Source: Rhodospirillaceae bacterium (GTDB taxonomy: Bacteria > Pseudomonadota > Alphaproteobacteria > TMED109 > TMED131). From it: DNA of 15,914 nt. This document shows positions 8,623 through 15,914 of this stretch, piece after piece; the first letter of the stretch is position 1, and each line of letters opens with the position of its first letter. The DNA lies in contig CACCMS010000022.1 in NCBI GenBank assembly GCA_902547175.1, positions 1-15,914 on the forward strand, read 5' to 3'. A program made the position numbers and the translations under genes. The notes below the pieces were generated by a model. That model saw nothing but the letters and a program-made list of their open reading frames with translations. It had not been told where the DNA came from and ran no database searches.

Positions 8623-8629
8623 AAGAAAG
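8623..8629 (+). promoter_or_regulatory. Purine-rich candidate ribosome binding site for the uvrD ATA start
   Basis: AAGAAAG lies 8 nt before the ATA at 8638 and immediately after an in-frame stop (TAA 8620-8622). It is a weak Shine-Dalgarno match, but its position favours initiation at 8638 over GTG 8710, where no purine-rich element at normal spacing is apparent. Confidence 0.35.
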
Positions 8630-8637
8630 TCAAATAT

Positions 8638-10770
8638 ATAGAAAACCTCTTAGCTAGCCTTAACTCTAAACAAGAAGAAGCAGTTTCCTATATCAATGGA
8701 CCGCTTATTGTGTTGGCTGGTGCAGGTACTGGTAAAACAAGAGTTCTAACAACTAAATTATCAAAAATTATAAGGGAAAATTATGCTAACCCCTATGAAA
8801 TATTAACAGTTACGTTCACAAACAAGGCAGCTAATGAAATGAAAAATAGAGTGGAAAGCATTTTAAGGATAAATACAGCTGGTTGGTGGATTGGAACTTT
8901 TCACTCAATGGGGGCAAGAATTCTAAGAAAAAACCCTGAAATAGTGGGATTAAAAAAACAGTTTACAATAATTGATACTGACGACCAATTAAAGCTTCTC
9001 AAACAAGTTTTATCCTTTCATAATATTGATGATAAAAGATGGCCAGCAAAAAATTTAAGCTATGTCATTCAAAGATGGAAAGATAAAGGGTTAAACCCTG
9101 ACAATGTTGATCAACATGGTAGCGATTTTGCAAATAATAAAGGTGCTATTTTATATGAAACTTATCAAAAAAGATTAAAAACACTAAATGCTGCAGATTA
9201 TGGTGACCTACTACTTCAAAATTTAAATATGTTTCATATTCAGCCAGATATTAAATACTATTATAAAAATAAGTTCAAATTTGTATTAGTTGATGAATAC
9301 CAAGATACTAATCTGTGCCAATATCAATGGCTACAAAATATTGTTAATAAAAATCAAAATATTTGTGTCGTAGGAGATGATGACCAATCTATCTATTCTT
9401 GGAGGGGTGCAGAGGTTAAAAATATATTTAAATTTGAAAAAGAGTACGACAAAGTTAAAGTTATAAAGCTAGAAAAAAATTATAGATCAAAAGCAAATAT
9501 TCTTAATGCAGCCAACTTTTTAATTTCTAATAATAAAAATAGAATGGGAAAAGATTTATGGACAGATGATGATGCAGGAGAAAAAATTGAAATAATTAAT
9601 GTCAATAACAATGAAGAAGAAGCGACTTATATAAGTGATAAAATTGAAGAACTTTTATCATCAGGAGTTTTACTTGAAAGTTTTGCTATTTTGGTAAGGG
9701 CTAGTTATCAAACTAGAGCTTTTGAGGATAGATTTATTAAAATAGGTATGCCTTACAAGATTATAGGAGGTACCAAGTTTTATGAAAGACTTGAGATCAG
9801 AGATGCCCTCGCATTTTTAAGAATAGTAGCAAGTGACTATGATGACCTTGCTTTTGAAAGAATAATAAATGTTCCCAAGAAAGGAATAGGAGAAAAAACA
9901 ATTAGAAGTATAGAAGTTTTTAGACGAGAAAAAGACCTATCTCTAATTCAAGCTACTAAAGAATTAGTAAAAATTAATTATTTTTCAAATAAAATTAATA
10001 ATAACTTATCAAATTTTATAAAATTAGTTGAAAAATGGAGAAATCAGAAAACTCTTAATGCATCAGAATTAGCTGAAACTATTTTAGATGAGTCTGGTTA
10101 TACAGAGATGTGGCAAAATGATAAATCAGTAGAAGCAGAGTCAAGATTAGATAACCTTAAAGAATTAATAAATGCTATTTCTGAATTTGATACTATAAGA
10201 TCATTTATTGAACATATACAGTTAGTTATGGATAATGAATTAAATAATAAAAATAATTCTGTAAATATATTAACTTTTCATGCCTCAAAAGGGTTAGAAT
10301 TTGAAAATATCTTTTTACCTGGATGGGAAGAAGAAGTGTTTCCGAACAAAAGAGCCTTAGAAGAAAGGTTAAATGAAGGCCTTGAAGAAGAAAGGCGTCT
10401 AGCTTATGTAGGCATTACAAGAGCACAAAAAAGAGTTTGGATATTACATGCCAATAGTAGGATAATACATGGCCAATGGTTCTATTCTACACCGTCAAGG
10501 TTTTTAAGTGAGTTACCTTCTGATAATATAATTTCTAATAGTGACACAAATGCTAATTATTTTGGTAATCTAGATTATCAAAATAATATTTTGGAAAATA
10601 ATAACATCTATATAGAAAATAAAGATACTATATTAAAAGGTGATAGGGTTTTTCATCAAAAATTTGGCTATGGGCTAGTTATTAATCTTGAAAATGATAA
10701 TGCAGAAGTAAATTTTGAAAAAACTAGCACAAAAAAAGTTAAAATAGATTACTTAATAAAAGATGTCTAA
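8638..10770 (+). CDS. uvrD: UvrD/PcrA-type superfamily 1A DNA helicase with apparent ATA start
   Basis: This is a 3'-5' DNA helicase of the UvrD/PcrA/Rep group, acting in excision and mismatch repair and in clearing recombination or replication intermediates. Numbering from ATA 8638 (710 aa): Q-motif LNSKQEEAV (8-16, Q12), Walker A GAGTGKT (28-34, K33), motif II DEYQD (219-223), motif III GDDDQSIYSWRGA (about 246-258), motif V FHASKGLEFENIFLP, motif VI RRLAYVGITRAQKR, and a C-terminal Tudor-like domain (GDRVFHQKFGYGLVI). The first canonical start is GTG 8710, which would delete the Q-motif and begin just before Walker A. The upstream frame is open back to TAA 8620, and its only near-cognate start at the right place is ATA 8638, preceding ENLLASLN. 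The gene overlaps the next one by 8 nt. PcrA versus UvrD naming is a matter of convention. Confidence 0.92.
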   Translation: MENLLASLNSKQEEAVSYINGPLIVLAGAGTGKTRVLTTKLSKIIRENYANPYEILTVTFTNKAANEMKNRVESILRINTAGWWIGTFHSMGARILRKNPEIVGLKKQFTIIDTDDQLKLLKQVLSFHNIDDKRWPAKNLSYVIQRWKDKGLNPDNVDQHGSDFANNKGAILYETYQKRLKTLNAADYGDLLLQNLNMFHIQPDIKYYYKNKFKFVLVDEYQDTNLCQYQWLQNIVNKNQNICVVGDDDQSIYSWRGAEVKNIFKFEKEYDKVKVIKLEKNYRSKANILNAANFLISNNKNRMGKDLWTDDDAGEKIEIINVNNNEEEATYISDKIEELLSSGVLLESFAILVRASYQTRAFEDRFIKIGMPYKIIGGTKFYERLEIRDALAFLRIVASDYDDLAFERIINVPKKGIGEKTIRSIEVFRREKDLSLIQATKELVKINYFSNKINNNLSNFIKLVEKWRNQKTLNASELAETILDESGYTEMWQNDKSVEAESRLDNLKELINAISEFDTIRSFIEHIQLVMDNELNNKNNSVNILTFHASKGLEFENIFLPGWEEEVFPNKRALEERLNEGLEEERRLAYVGITRAQKRVWILHANSRIIHGQWFYSTPSRFLSELPSDNIISNSDTNANYFGNLDYQNNILENNNIYIENKDTILKGDRVFHQKFGYGLVINLENDNAEVNFEKTSTKKVKIDYLIKDV

Positions 10771-12541
10771 AAAGAACATTTATATTAAAAGAGTTTCAAA
10801 TCTTAGAGAAGTAATGCGAAAAAAAAATATTGAAGCATTTTTGGTAACTCATGATGACGAACATTTATTAGAAAACACCGCCAAAAGTTTTGAAAGATTA
10901 AAATGGATAGTTGGTTTCACTGGCTCGGCTGGGTATCTTTTAATAACGTTAAATGAACTATTTTTATTTGTTGATTCAAGATATTCTATACAATCCAAAA
11001 TAGAAACTAAGGGATTAAAAATCAAAATATTTAATGTTTTTGAAATGAATTATGAAAAATTTTTTTCACTAAATAAACTTAAAACAAAAAACTTAGCCTT
11101 AGACCCAAAAACAATGTCACAAAAATTATATTCATCTTATCAGGAAGTTGCTACCAAATATCAAATCAAAATATTAAAACTTAAAAAGAATTTAATAGAT
11201 TATATTTGGATAAGAAGCTTAAAAGTTCAAAATACTAAAAATATCTTTATTTTAAATCAGAAATTTAGTGGTATGACATTCGTTGAGAAGCTAAATAAAC
11301 TTTTTGCTATTTTGAAACAAAAAAATGTAGATTGGATATTTATACAAAATAGTGAGTCAGTTGCCTGGTTATTTAATATCAGAGGTATGGATTTACCTTA
11401 CACACCTATTACTTTTGCATATTCACTAATATCTAGAAAATATATTTATATTTTTTTAGAGGATCCAGCTTTACCCAAAAATATTCTAAATTTTTATTCA
11501 AAAAAAGTAAGATTTGTTAATTTTATAGAAATTAATAAAATTTTAAAAAAAATGAAAGTTTCAAAACAAAAAATACTTGTAGATCAAAATAGTACAAGTA
11601 AATATTATTATGAACTTCTGCAAAAAAATTATAAAAAAGTTTTCAATGACTCCGATCCTGTATGTTATTTAAAATCAATTAAAAATAAAGTAGAAATTAA
11701 AAATATAGTTAAATCTCATGTTTTTGACGGAGTAGCTCTAACAAAATTTATTTATTGGTTTAAAAATATTAAAAATAAAGTTTCAGAATTAGATATAGTA
11801 AATAGAATTGATAGTTTAAGAGCACAAAACAAAGAGTATTTATCTAAATCATTTCCTACTATAGCAGGTAGTGGAAAAAATGGGGCTATTGTACACTACA
11901 TACCAAATAAAAAATCAAATAGAAAATTAAACACTGACGATATTTTATTATTAGACAGTGGAGGGCAGTACAAACTGGGAACTACTGACGTTACAAGAAC
12001 TTTATCTATAGGAAAAGCAGAAAAAATTCAATCATTAAACTATACTTTGGTATTAAAAAGTCATATTAAACTTAATAATGCTGTATTCCCTAAAGGAACA
12101 TCTGGTGCTTTTCTAGATTATATAGCTAGATCTGAACTTTGGAAAAATGGGAAAGATTTTGCACATGGAACTGGGCACGGTGTTGGTTACTGCTTAAATG
12201 TGCATGAAGGACCTTTTAGTATATCAAAAAACAATAATATCCCTCTACAAGAGGGTATGGTTTTTTCAAATGAGCCTGGTTATTACCTTGAAGGCAAATT
12301 TGGAATTCGAATTGAAAATTTAGTAACAATTAAAAAAAAAACTATTAATAGAAAAGAATTATTTAAGATTGAAACATTAACTTTAGCACCTTATGATATT
12401 GACTTAATAAGAAAAAGTCTTTTAACTAACGAGGAATTAATTTGGATAAATAATTATCATTATACCGTTTTTAAAAAATTATCACCTTATCTAGATAAGA
12501 ACGAAAAAAACTGGTTATTCAAAGAAATTAATAAATTATGA
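10763..12541 (+). CDS. pepP: Xaa-Pro aminopeptidase P (M24B, long form)
   Basis: This 592-aa cytoplasmic metallopeptidase removes N-terminal residues preceding proline. It is the long, three-domain form (two creatinase-like N-terminal domains, then a pita-bread catalytic domain from about 305), like eukaryotic XPNPEP1 rather than the roughly 440-aa E. coli PepP. The dinuclear metal ligands of M24 are visible: D398 (LLLDSGG), D409 (GTTDVTRT), H472 (HGTGHGVG), E504 (NEPGYY) and E518 (GIRIENLV), with accessory H379 (VHY) and H481 (VHEGP). A C-terminal extension (about 540-592) with APYD and LIW-NYH motifs is usual for this subfamily. The start overlaps uvrD by 8 nt and the stop overlaps the next gene as ATGA, so the three are translationally coupled. 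The symbol follows common usage for this family. Confidence 0.94.
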   Translation: MSKKNIYIKRVSNLREVMRKKNIEAFLVTHDDEHLLENTAKSFERLKWIVGFTGSAGYLLITLNELFLFVDSRYSIQSKIETKGLKIKIFNVFEMNYEKFFSLNKLKTKNLALDPKTMSQKLYSSYQEVATKYQIKILKLKKNLIDYIWIRSLKVQNTKNIFILNQKFSGMTFVEKLNKLFAILKQKNVDWIFIQNSESVAWLFNIRGMDLPYTPITFAYSLISRKYIYIFLEDPALPKNILNFYSKKVRFVNFIEINKILKKMKVSKQKILVDQNSTSKYYYELLQKNYKKVFNDSDPVCYLKSIKNKVEIKNIVKSHVFDGVALTKFIYWFKNIKNKVSELDIVNRIDSLRAQNKEYLSKSFPTIAGSGKNGAIVHYIPNKKSNRKLNTDDILLLDSGGQYKLGTTDVTRTLSIGKAEKIQSLNYTLVLKSHIKLNNAVFPKGTSGAFLDYIARSELWKNGKDFAHGTGHGVGYCLNVHEGPFSISKNNNIPLQEGMVFSNEPGYYLEGKFGIRIENLVTIKKKTINRKELFKIETLTLAPYDIDLIRKSLLTNEELIWINNYHYTVFKKLSPYLDKNEKNWLFKEINKL

Positions 12542-13113
12542 AAAATAAATTAAATTTTGCTCTAGTATATGGATCTACAAGAAAAAAAAGATTAGGCATT
12601 AGGTTTGTAAAGTACTTAGCTAACCAAATTATAAAAAATAAACATGTTCCGATGATTATTGATCCATTAGAGAACAGACTTCCTCTTTTAGATAAACGAT
12701 TTGAAGATTTTAGTAAAAATAAAGCACCTAACTCAGTTAAAAATGTACATAAAATATTAAATAAAGCTGATGCTATAATCCTAGTTAGTGCTGAATATAA
12801 TCATTTACCTCCTCCTGCATTAATTAATCTACTAAACTATTTTTATAAAGAATTTGATAGAAAACCTTCTTCTGTCTGCACCTACTCTGTAGGAGATTTA
12901 GCTGGAGTCAGAGTGCAAAGTCCCCTAAGGACTCTAATGGCTCAATTAGGTAGTCCTCCTATAAAATTCGGAATGTATCAAGGAAAGGTATCTAAAAGTC
13001 TCAACGAAAAAGGAGAACCTAACGATCCAAAAGAGACAGAGGAAAGGTTTGATCTCTTTTTTAAAGAATTATTATGGTACGCAAGAGCTTTAAAAGTATC
13101 AAGAAAAGTTTAA
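12538..13113 (+). CDS. NAD(P)H-dependent FMN reductase family flavoprotein
   Basis: This 191-aa protein has a flavodoxin-like fold of the NADPH-dependent FMN reductase family (FMN_red; SsuE/ChrR/ArsH relatives). The FMN phosphate loop reads YGSTRKKRLG (11-20), and the isoalloxazine-contacting segment is VSAEYNHLPPPALINLLNYF (83-102), matching the family P-E-Y-N-x-S-x-P-x-x-L-K-N pattern with Ser-Ala in place of Thr-Pro. A Gly/Val-rich stretch SVGDLAGVRVQSPLR (117-131) is also typical. It could serve as a quinone or general flavin reductase; the substrate cannot be told from sequence. It overlaps pepP by 4 nt (ATGA) and converges on ligA, sharing TTAA at 13110-13113 for both stops. Confidence 0.88.
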   Translation: MKNKLNFALVYGSTRKKRLGIRFVKYLANQIIKNKHVPMIIDPLENRLPLLDKRFEDFSKNKAPNSVKNVHKILNKADAIILVSAEYNHLPPPALINLLNYFYKEFDRKPSSVCTYSVGDLAGVRVQSPLRTLMAQLGSPPIKFGMYQGKVSKSLNEKGEPNDPKETEERFDLFFKELLWYARALKVSRKV

Positions 13114-15146
13114 TTACTCATTAGATCATTGACAAAATCTATTCCTTTAATATCTAGATTCATTGACTCAGCTTTTTGTAACTTGCTTCCAGCATCTTTT
13201 CCTGCAATTAAAAAATCAGTATTTTTTGATATAGAAGAAAGTATTTTGCCTCCTAAAGATCTTAATTTAACTTCTATTTCACTCCTATTAAAATTTTCAA
13301 AAGACCCAGTTATTACAATTTTTTTATCTTTGTAAATTCCCTGAGACAAATTTTTTGTATATTTTATATTTAAATGATTTTTAAGATTTGTAACTAACTC
13401 AAGACACTTTTGATTTAAAAAATAACTTTGCAAACTATTAATAATTACCTCTCCTAGCCCATCACATTCTGGCAAACTTTCTTTATTCAAATTAGAAAAT
13501 GCATAAATAAATTCTTCTAAGCTTTTAAAATTATTACTTAGAGAAATAGCTAATTCTTTTCCTACATGTCTAATACCTAAAGAATATATAAATTTGTCAA
13601 AAGTTACTGTAGAACTTTTTTCTATAGCTTTAAATAAATTTTCAACACTTTTTTTACCCCAACCGTCATACTGATATAAATTTATATTATTAGTTTCCTG
13701 TTTTCTTTTTAATAAAAAAATATCATCAATATTTTTAATAATACCTTTTTCTATAAGAAATCTAATCTGCTTCTCTCCTAAGCCCTCAATATTAAGTGCC
13801 AGTCTAGAGACAAAATGAGAAATTCTATATACGATTTGCTCTTCACAAAAATCAAAATTTACGCAGCGAAGAGCTACTTCTTTATTTGTCTTTATTAGTT
13901 TTTTATTACAACTTGGACAACTTGATGGAAAAGTAATTTTTCTTTTATCTCTATTATTGGCTTTCTCTTTTACACCTATTATTTTTGGAATAACATCCCC
14001 CGCTCTTTGAAGCTTTACTATATCGCCTATATTTAAATTAAGTCTTTTTATTTCATCTTGATTGTGTAATGTAGCTCTACTTATTTTTACACCTCCAACA
14101 AGCACTTCTTCTAAAATAGCAACTGGGGTAATGGAACCTGTTCGGCCAACTTGAAATTTTACATCTACAATTTTAGTGGCAACCTCTTCAGCAGGAAATT
14201 TATGGGCTAGTGCCCATTTAGGAAACCTAGATGTAAAGCCTATTTTTTTTTGTTGTTCATATGAATTTAACTTATATACAATGCCATCAATTTCATATTC
14301 TAACTCGTCTCTTATATCATTTATATGATTATAAAATGCCATCATTTCTTTAACGCTTGAACATATAGCTGAAGGCGTGTTTAATGCGAAATTATTCTTT
14401 AATAAGATATTTCGTGTATCTAGTAATGTTTCACCAAAGTATTTTTCCTTACTTATAATGGTATAACCAAAAAATCTTAATTTTCTTTGCTTTGTGATTT
14501 CAGGATCTAATTGTCTAATTGATCCAGAAGCTGCATTTCTTGCTGTAGAAAAAGTTTGCTTATTATTTGATTTTCTTTCTTCATTTAATCTAATAAATTC
14601 AGTTTTAGGCATGAAGATCTCACCTCTGATTTCTAATTTTTTAGGAAAATCAATGGGTAATTTTTTCTTAACGTTATCTACATGTATGATATTAGTGGTA
14701 ATATCTTCTCCTTGAAGTCCATCCCCTCTTGTTAATGCTCTCACTATTTTATGATTCTCATAAATTAAGGAAGCAGATAATCCATCCACTTTGGTTTCAG
14801 CTAAAATTTTAAAATCATTAAATATTTTATTTAACTTTAGAAAAAAAGCTTTAACCTCTTCTTCACTATAACCATTATTTAGAGATAACATTGGCGAGTT
14901 ATGCGTATATGTTTTAAATTCTTTACTGACTGCACTACCAACTTTTTTACTTGGAGATTCTGGTAGCATTAGGTGAGGATATTGAGTTTCTAAATTTTCT
15001 AAATCTTTTCTGAGTTCATCATATTCAGTATCACTTATTTCCTGGTTATTTTCATTGTAATATAAGTGATCATGATAATTTATTTTGATAATAAGTTCTT
15101 TAATTTCATCTAAAATAACTTTGTCTTTTTTGTTACTATCATTCAT
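13110..15146 (-). CDS. ligA: NAD-dependent DNA ligase
   Basis: This 678-aa enzyme seals nicks in duplex DNA using NAD+, joining Okazaki fragments and repair patches. The full LigA domain order is present: domain Ia with the NMN-binding helices (YHDHLYYNENNQEISDTEYD, 24-43), the adenylation site K119 in KVDG (119-122), the OB-fold with VGRTGSITPVA (333-343), the four-Cys zinc finger C410/C413/C428/C434, helix-hairpin-helix repeats (about 448-580; LNIEGLGEKQ, LGIRHVGKELA), and a C-terminal BRCT domain (about 603-678; VITGSF). Length is normal. The ATG at 15146 overlaps the recN stop as ATGA, and its own stop shares TTAA with the convergent flavin reductase gene, leaving no space for a terminator between them. 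Confidence 0.97.
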   Translation of the reverse strand: MNDSNKKDKVILDEIKELIIKINYHDHLYYNENNQEISDTEYDELRKDLENLETQYPHLMLPESPSKKVGSAVSKEFKTYTHNSPMLSLNNGYSEEEVKAFFLKLNKIFNDFKILAETKVDGLSASLIYENHKIVRALTRGDGLQGEDITTNIIHVDNVKKKLPIDFPKKLEIRGEIFMPKTEFIRLNEERKSNNKQTFSTARNAASGSIRQLDPEITKQRKLRFFGYTIISKEKYFGETLLDTRNILLKNNFALNTPSAICSSVKEMMAFYNHINDIRDELEYEIDGIVYKLNSYEQQKKIGFTSRFPKWALAHKFPAEEVATKIVDVKFQVGRTGSITPVAILEEVLVGGVKISRATLHNQDEIKRLNLNIGDIVKLQRAGDVIPKIIGVKEKANNRDKRKITFPSSCPSCNKKLIKTNKEVALRCVNFDFCEEQIVYRISHFVSRLALNIEGLGEKQIRFLIEKGIIKNIDDIFLLKRKQETNNINLYQYDGWGKKSVENLFKAIEKSSTVTFDKFIYSLGIRHVGKELAISLSNNFKSLEEFIYAFSNLNKESLPECDGLGEVIINSLQSYFLNQKCLELVTNLKNHLNIKYTKNLSQGIYKDKKIVITGSFENFNRSEIEVKLRSLGGKILSSISKNTDFLIAGKDAGSKLQKAESMNLDIKGIDFVNDLMSN

Positions 15147-15914
15147 GCTATATGATTAAGCAATCTTTCTGATAAAAGTCTTGCCTCGTCTGTTATTTGG
15201 TCTCCAGATATCATCGAAGCAACTTCTTCTATTCTATCTTCATAAGAAAGTTCTTTTACTCCTGTAACCGTCATATCATTTTTAAAAGACTTAGAAGTTT
15301 TAAAATGTTGTTGGCCTCTAGCTGCTACTTGAGGAAGGTGAGTAACTATAAGAATTTGTTGAGTTTTTGATAAGTTCAATAATCTAATAGCTATTGCTTC
15401 TGCTACTGAACCACTAACCCCTGAGTCTACTTCATCAAAAACTAAAGTTTTTTTATTCATACTATTAGCTATTACTAAATTTATAGCTAGCATTAGTCTG
15501 GATAGCTCTCCTCCTGATGAAACTTTATGTATCTCACCCTTTGACCCACCTTTATTCATACTAACTAAAAATTTAACATTATCTATGCCATTTTCATTTT
15601 GTTTATCTTTTTCCTTTTCAATGACTTCTACTTCAAATCTTGCGTCTTCTAGTTTAAGTGGTGAAAGCTCATTATTAATTAAGTCTGCTAAATTAGTTGC
15701 GAATTTCTTTCTATGCTCACTTAAAACTCTAGAGCTTTTTTCATATTGCTCCTTGGCTATATGAACTTTATTTTTAATTTTTTCATAATTCTCTGAACTA
15801 TTTTCTAAAACGTCTAACTCTTCTTTTAATTTAATTAATTTAGAGTTTATATTTTCAGGTTCTATTTTAAACCTCCTTGATAAATTATTTATGTCAAACA
15901 ATCTTTGCTCTATT
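15143..15914 (-). CDS. recN: DNA repair protein RecN, C-terminal part (cut by window edge)
   Basis: The last 256 or so codons of recN are present; the frame is open to the window edge, reading IEQRLFDINNLSRRF at its beginning. A TTG at 15901 is internal, not a start, because the upstream codons continue the typical RecN sequence (E-x-R-L-F). RecN is an SMC-like ATPase that acts in double-strand-break repair. The visible part holds the returning coiled coil (about the first 75 residues) and the C-terminal ATPase lobe with the ABC signature SSGGELSR, Walker B LVFDEVDSGVSG and the H-loop region VTHLPQVAA. The N-terminal Walker A half is outside the window. It is the promoter-proximal partner of ligA, a common alphaproteobacterial pair. 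Confidence 0.95.
   Translation of the reverse strand, partial: IEQRLFDINNLSRRFKIEPENINSKLIKLKEELDVLENSSENYEKIKNKVHIAKEQYEKSSRVLSEHRKKFATNLADLINNELSPLKLEDARFEVEVIEKEKDKQNENGIDNVKFLVSMNKGGSKGEIHKVSSGGELSRLMLAINLVIANSMNKKTLVFDEVDSGVSGSVAEAIAIRLLNLSKTQQILIVTHLPQVAARGQQHFKTSKSFKNDMTVTGVKELSYEDRIEEVASMISGDQITDEARLLSERLLNHIA

Noticed and set aside
13129..14715. Plus-strand open frames opposite ligA (13129-13335 and 14494-14715)
   Set aside because: Both are antisense to conserved LigA domains (BRCT and the adenylation domain) and have no upstream signals.
15899..15901. TTG as the start of a complete short gene at the right edge
   Set aside because: Codons to its right continue the RecN sequence to the window edge, so this is the interior of a truncated recN.

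Overview
This window looks like housekeeping chromosome from an AT-rich, streamlined alphaproteobacterium. The likely setting is SAR11/Pelagibacterales, the HIMB59-like marine groups or Rickettsiales-like lineages; I cannot place it further without a search. The reasons are the strong A/T bias, very tight gene packing with many 1-8 nt overlaps, and an alphaproteobacterial aa3 cytochrome oxidase cluster that includes the small alphaproteobacterial subunit IV. TGA is used as a stop and TGG as Trp, so the standard code applies. I see no mobile element, phage gene, CRISPR array, tRNA or rRNA, and no new multi-gene system. What is unusual is at the level of gene structure.

Left block (1-8284, all minus strand, read right to left): ctaC (COX II), ctaD (COX I), ctaB (heme O synthase), a 28-aa one-helix protein too short for ordinary gene callers, ctaG (CuB insertion), ctaE (COX III), a DUF983 zinc-ribbon membrane protein, SURF1, ctaA (heme A synthase), thrC (threonine synthase), and possibly the first codons of another gene at the left edge. 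The largest gap between genes is 35 nt, so this is probably one operon. It makes the three core oxidase subunits, the heme O to heme A pathway and the Cu/heme insertion factors, with thrC riding at the end.

A 165-nt divergent spacer (8285-8449) separates this from the plus-strand block: a 44-aa aa3 oxidase subunit IV, UvrD/PcrA helicase, a long Xaa-Pro aminopeptidase P and an NAD(P)H-dependent FMN reductase. The last three overlap head to tail. Oxidase subunit IV is therefore probably transcribed away from its partners but from the same control region.

Right block (13110-15914, minus strand): recN (truncated by the window edge) then ligA, overlapping by ATGA. ligA converges on the FMN reductase gene, and the two stop codons share one palindromic TTAA.

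The most notable points are: (1) the DUF983 gene appears frameshifted in a T7 run, because removing one T restores a typical DUF983 C-terminus and an ATGA overlap with SURF1; (2) uvrD has its Q-motif encoded upstream of any ATG/GTG/TTG, which points to an ATA start or a point error; (3) DUF983 also lacks a sensible canonical start, with an ATT well placed behind a purine-rich stretch; (4) two very small membrane-protein genes of the oxidase are present.
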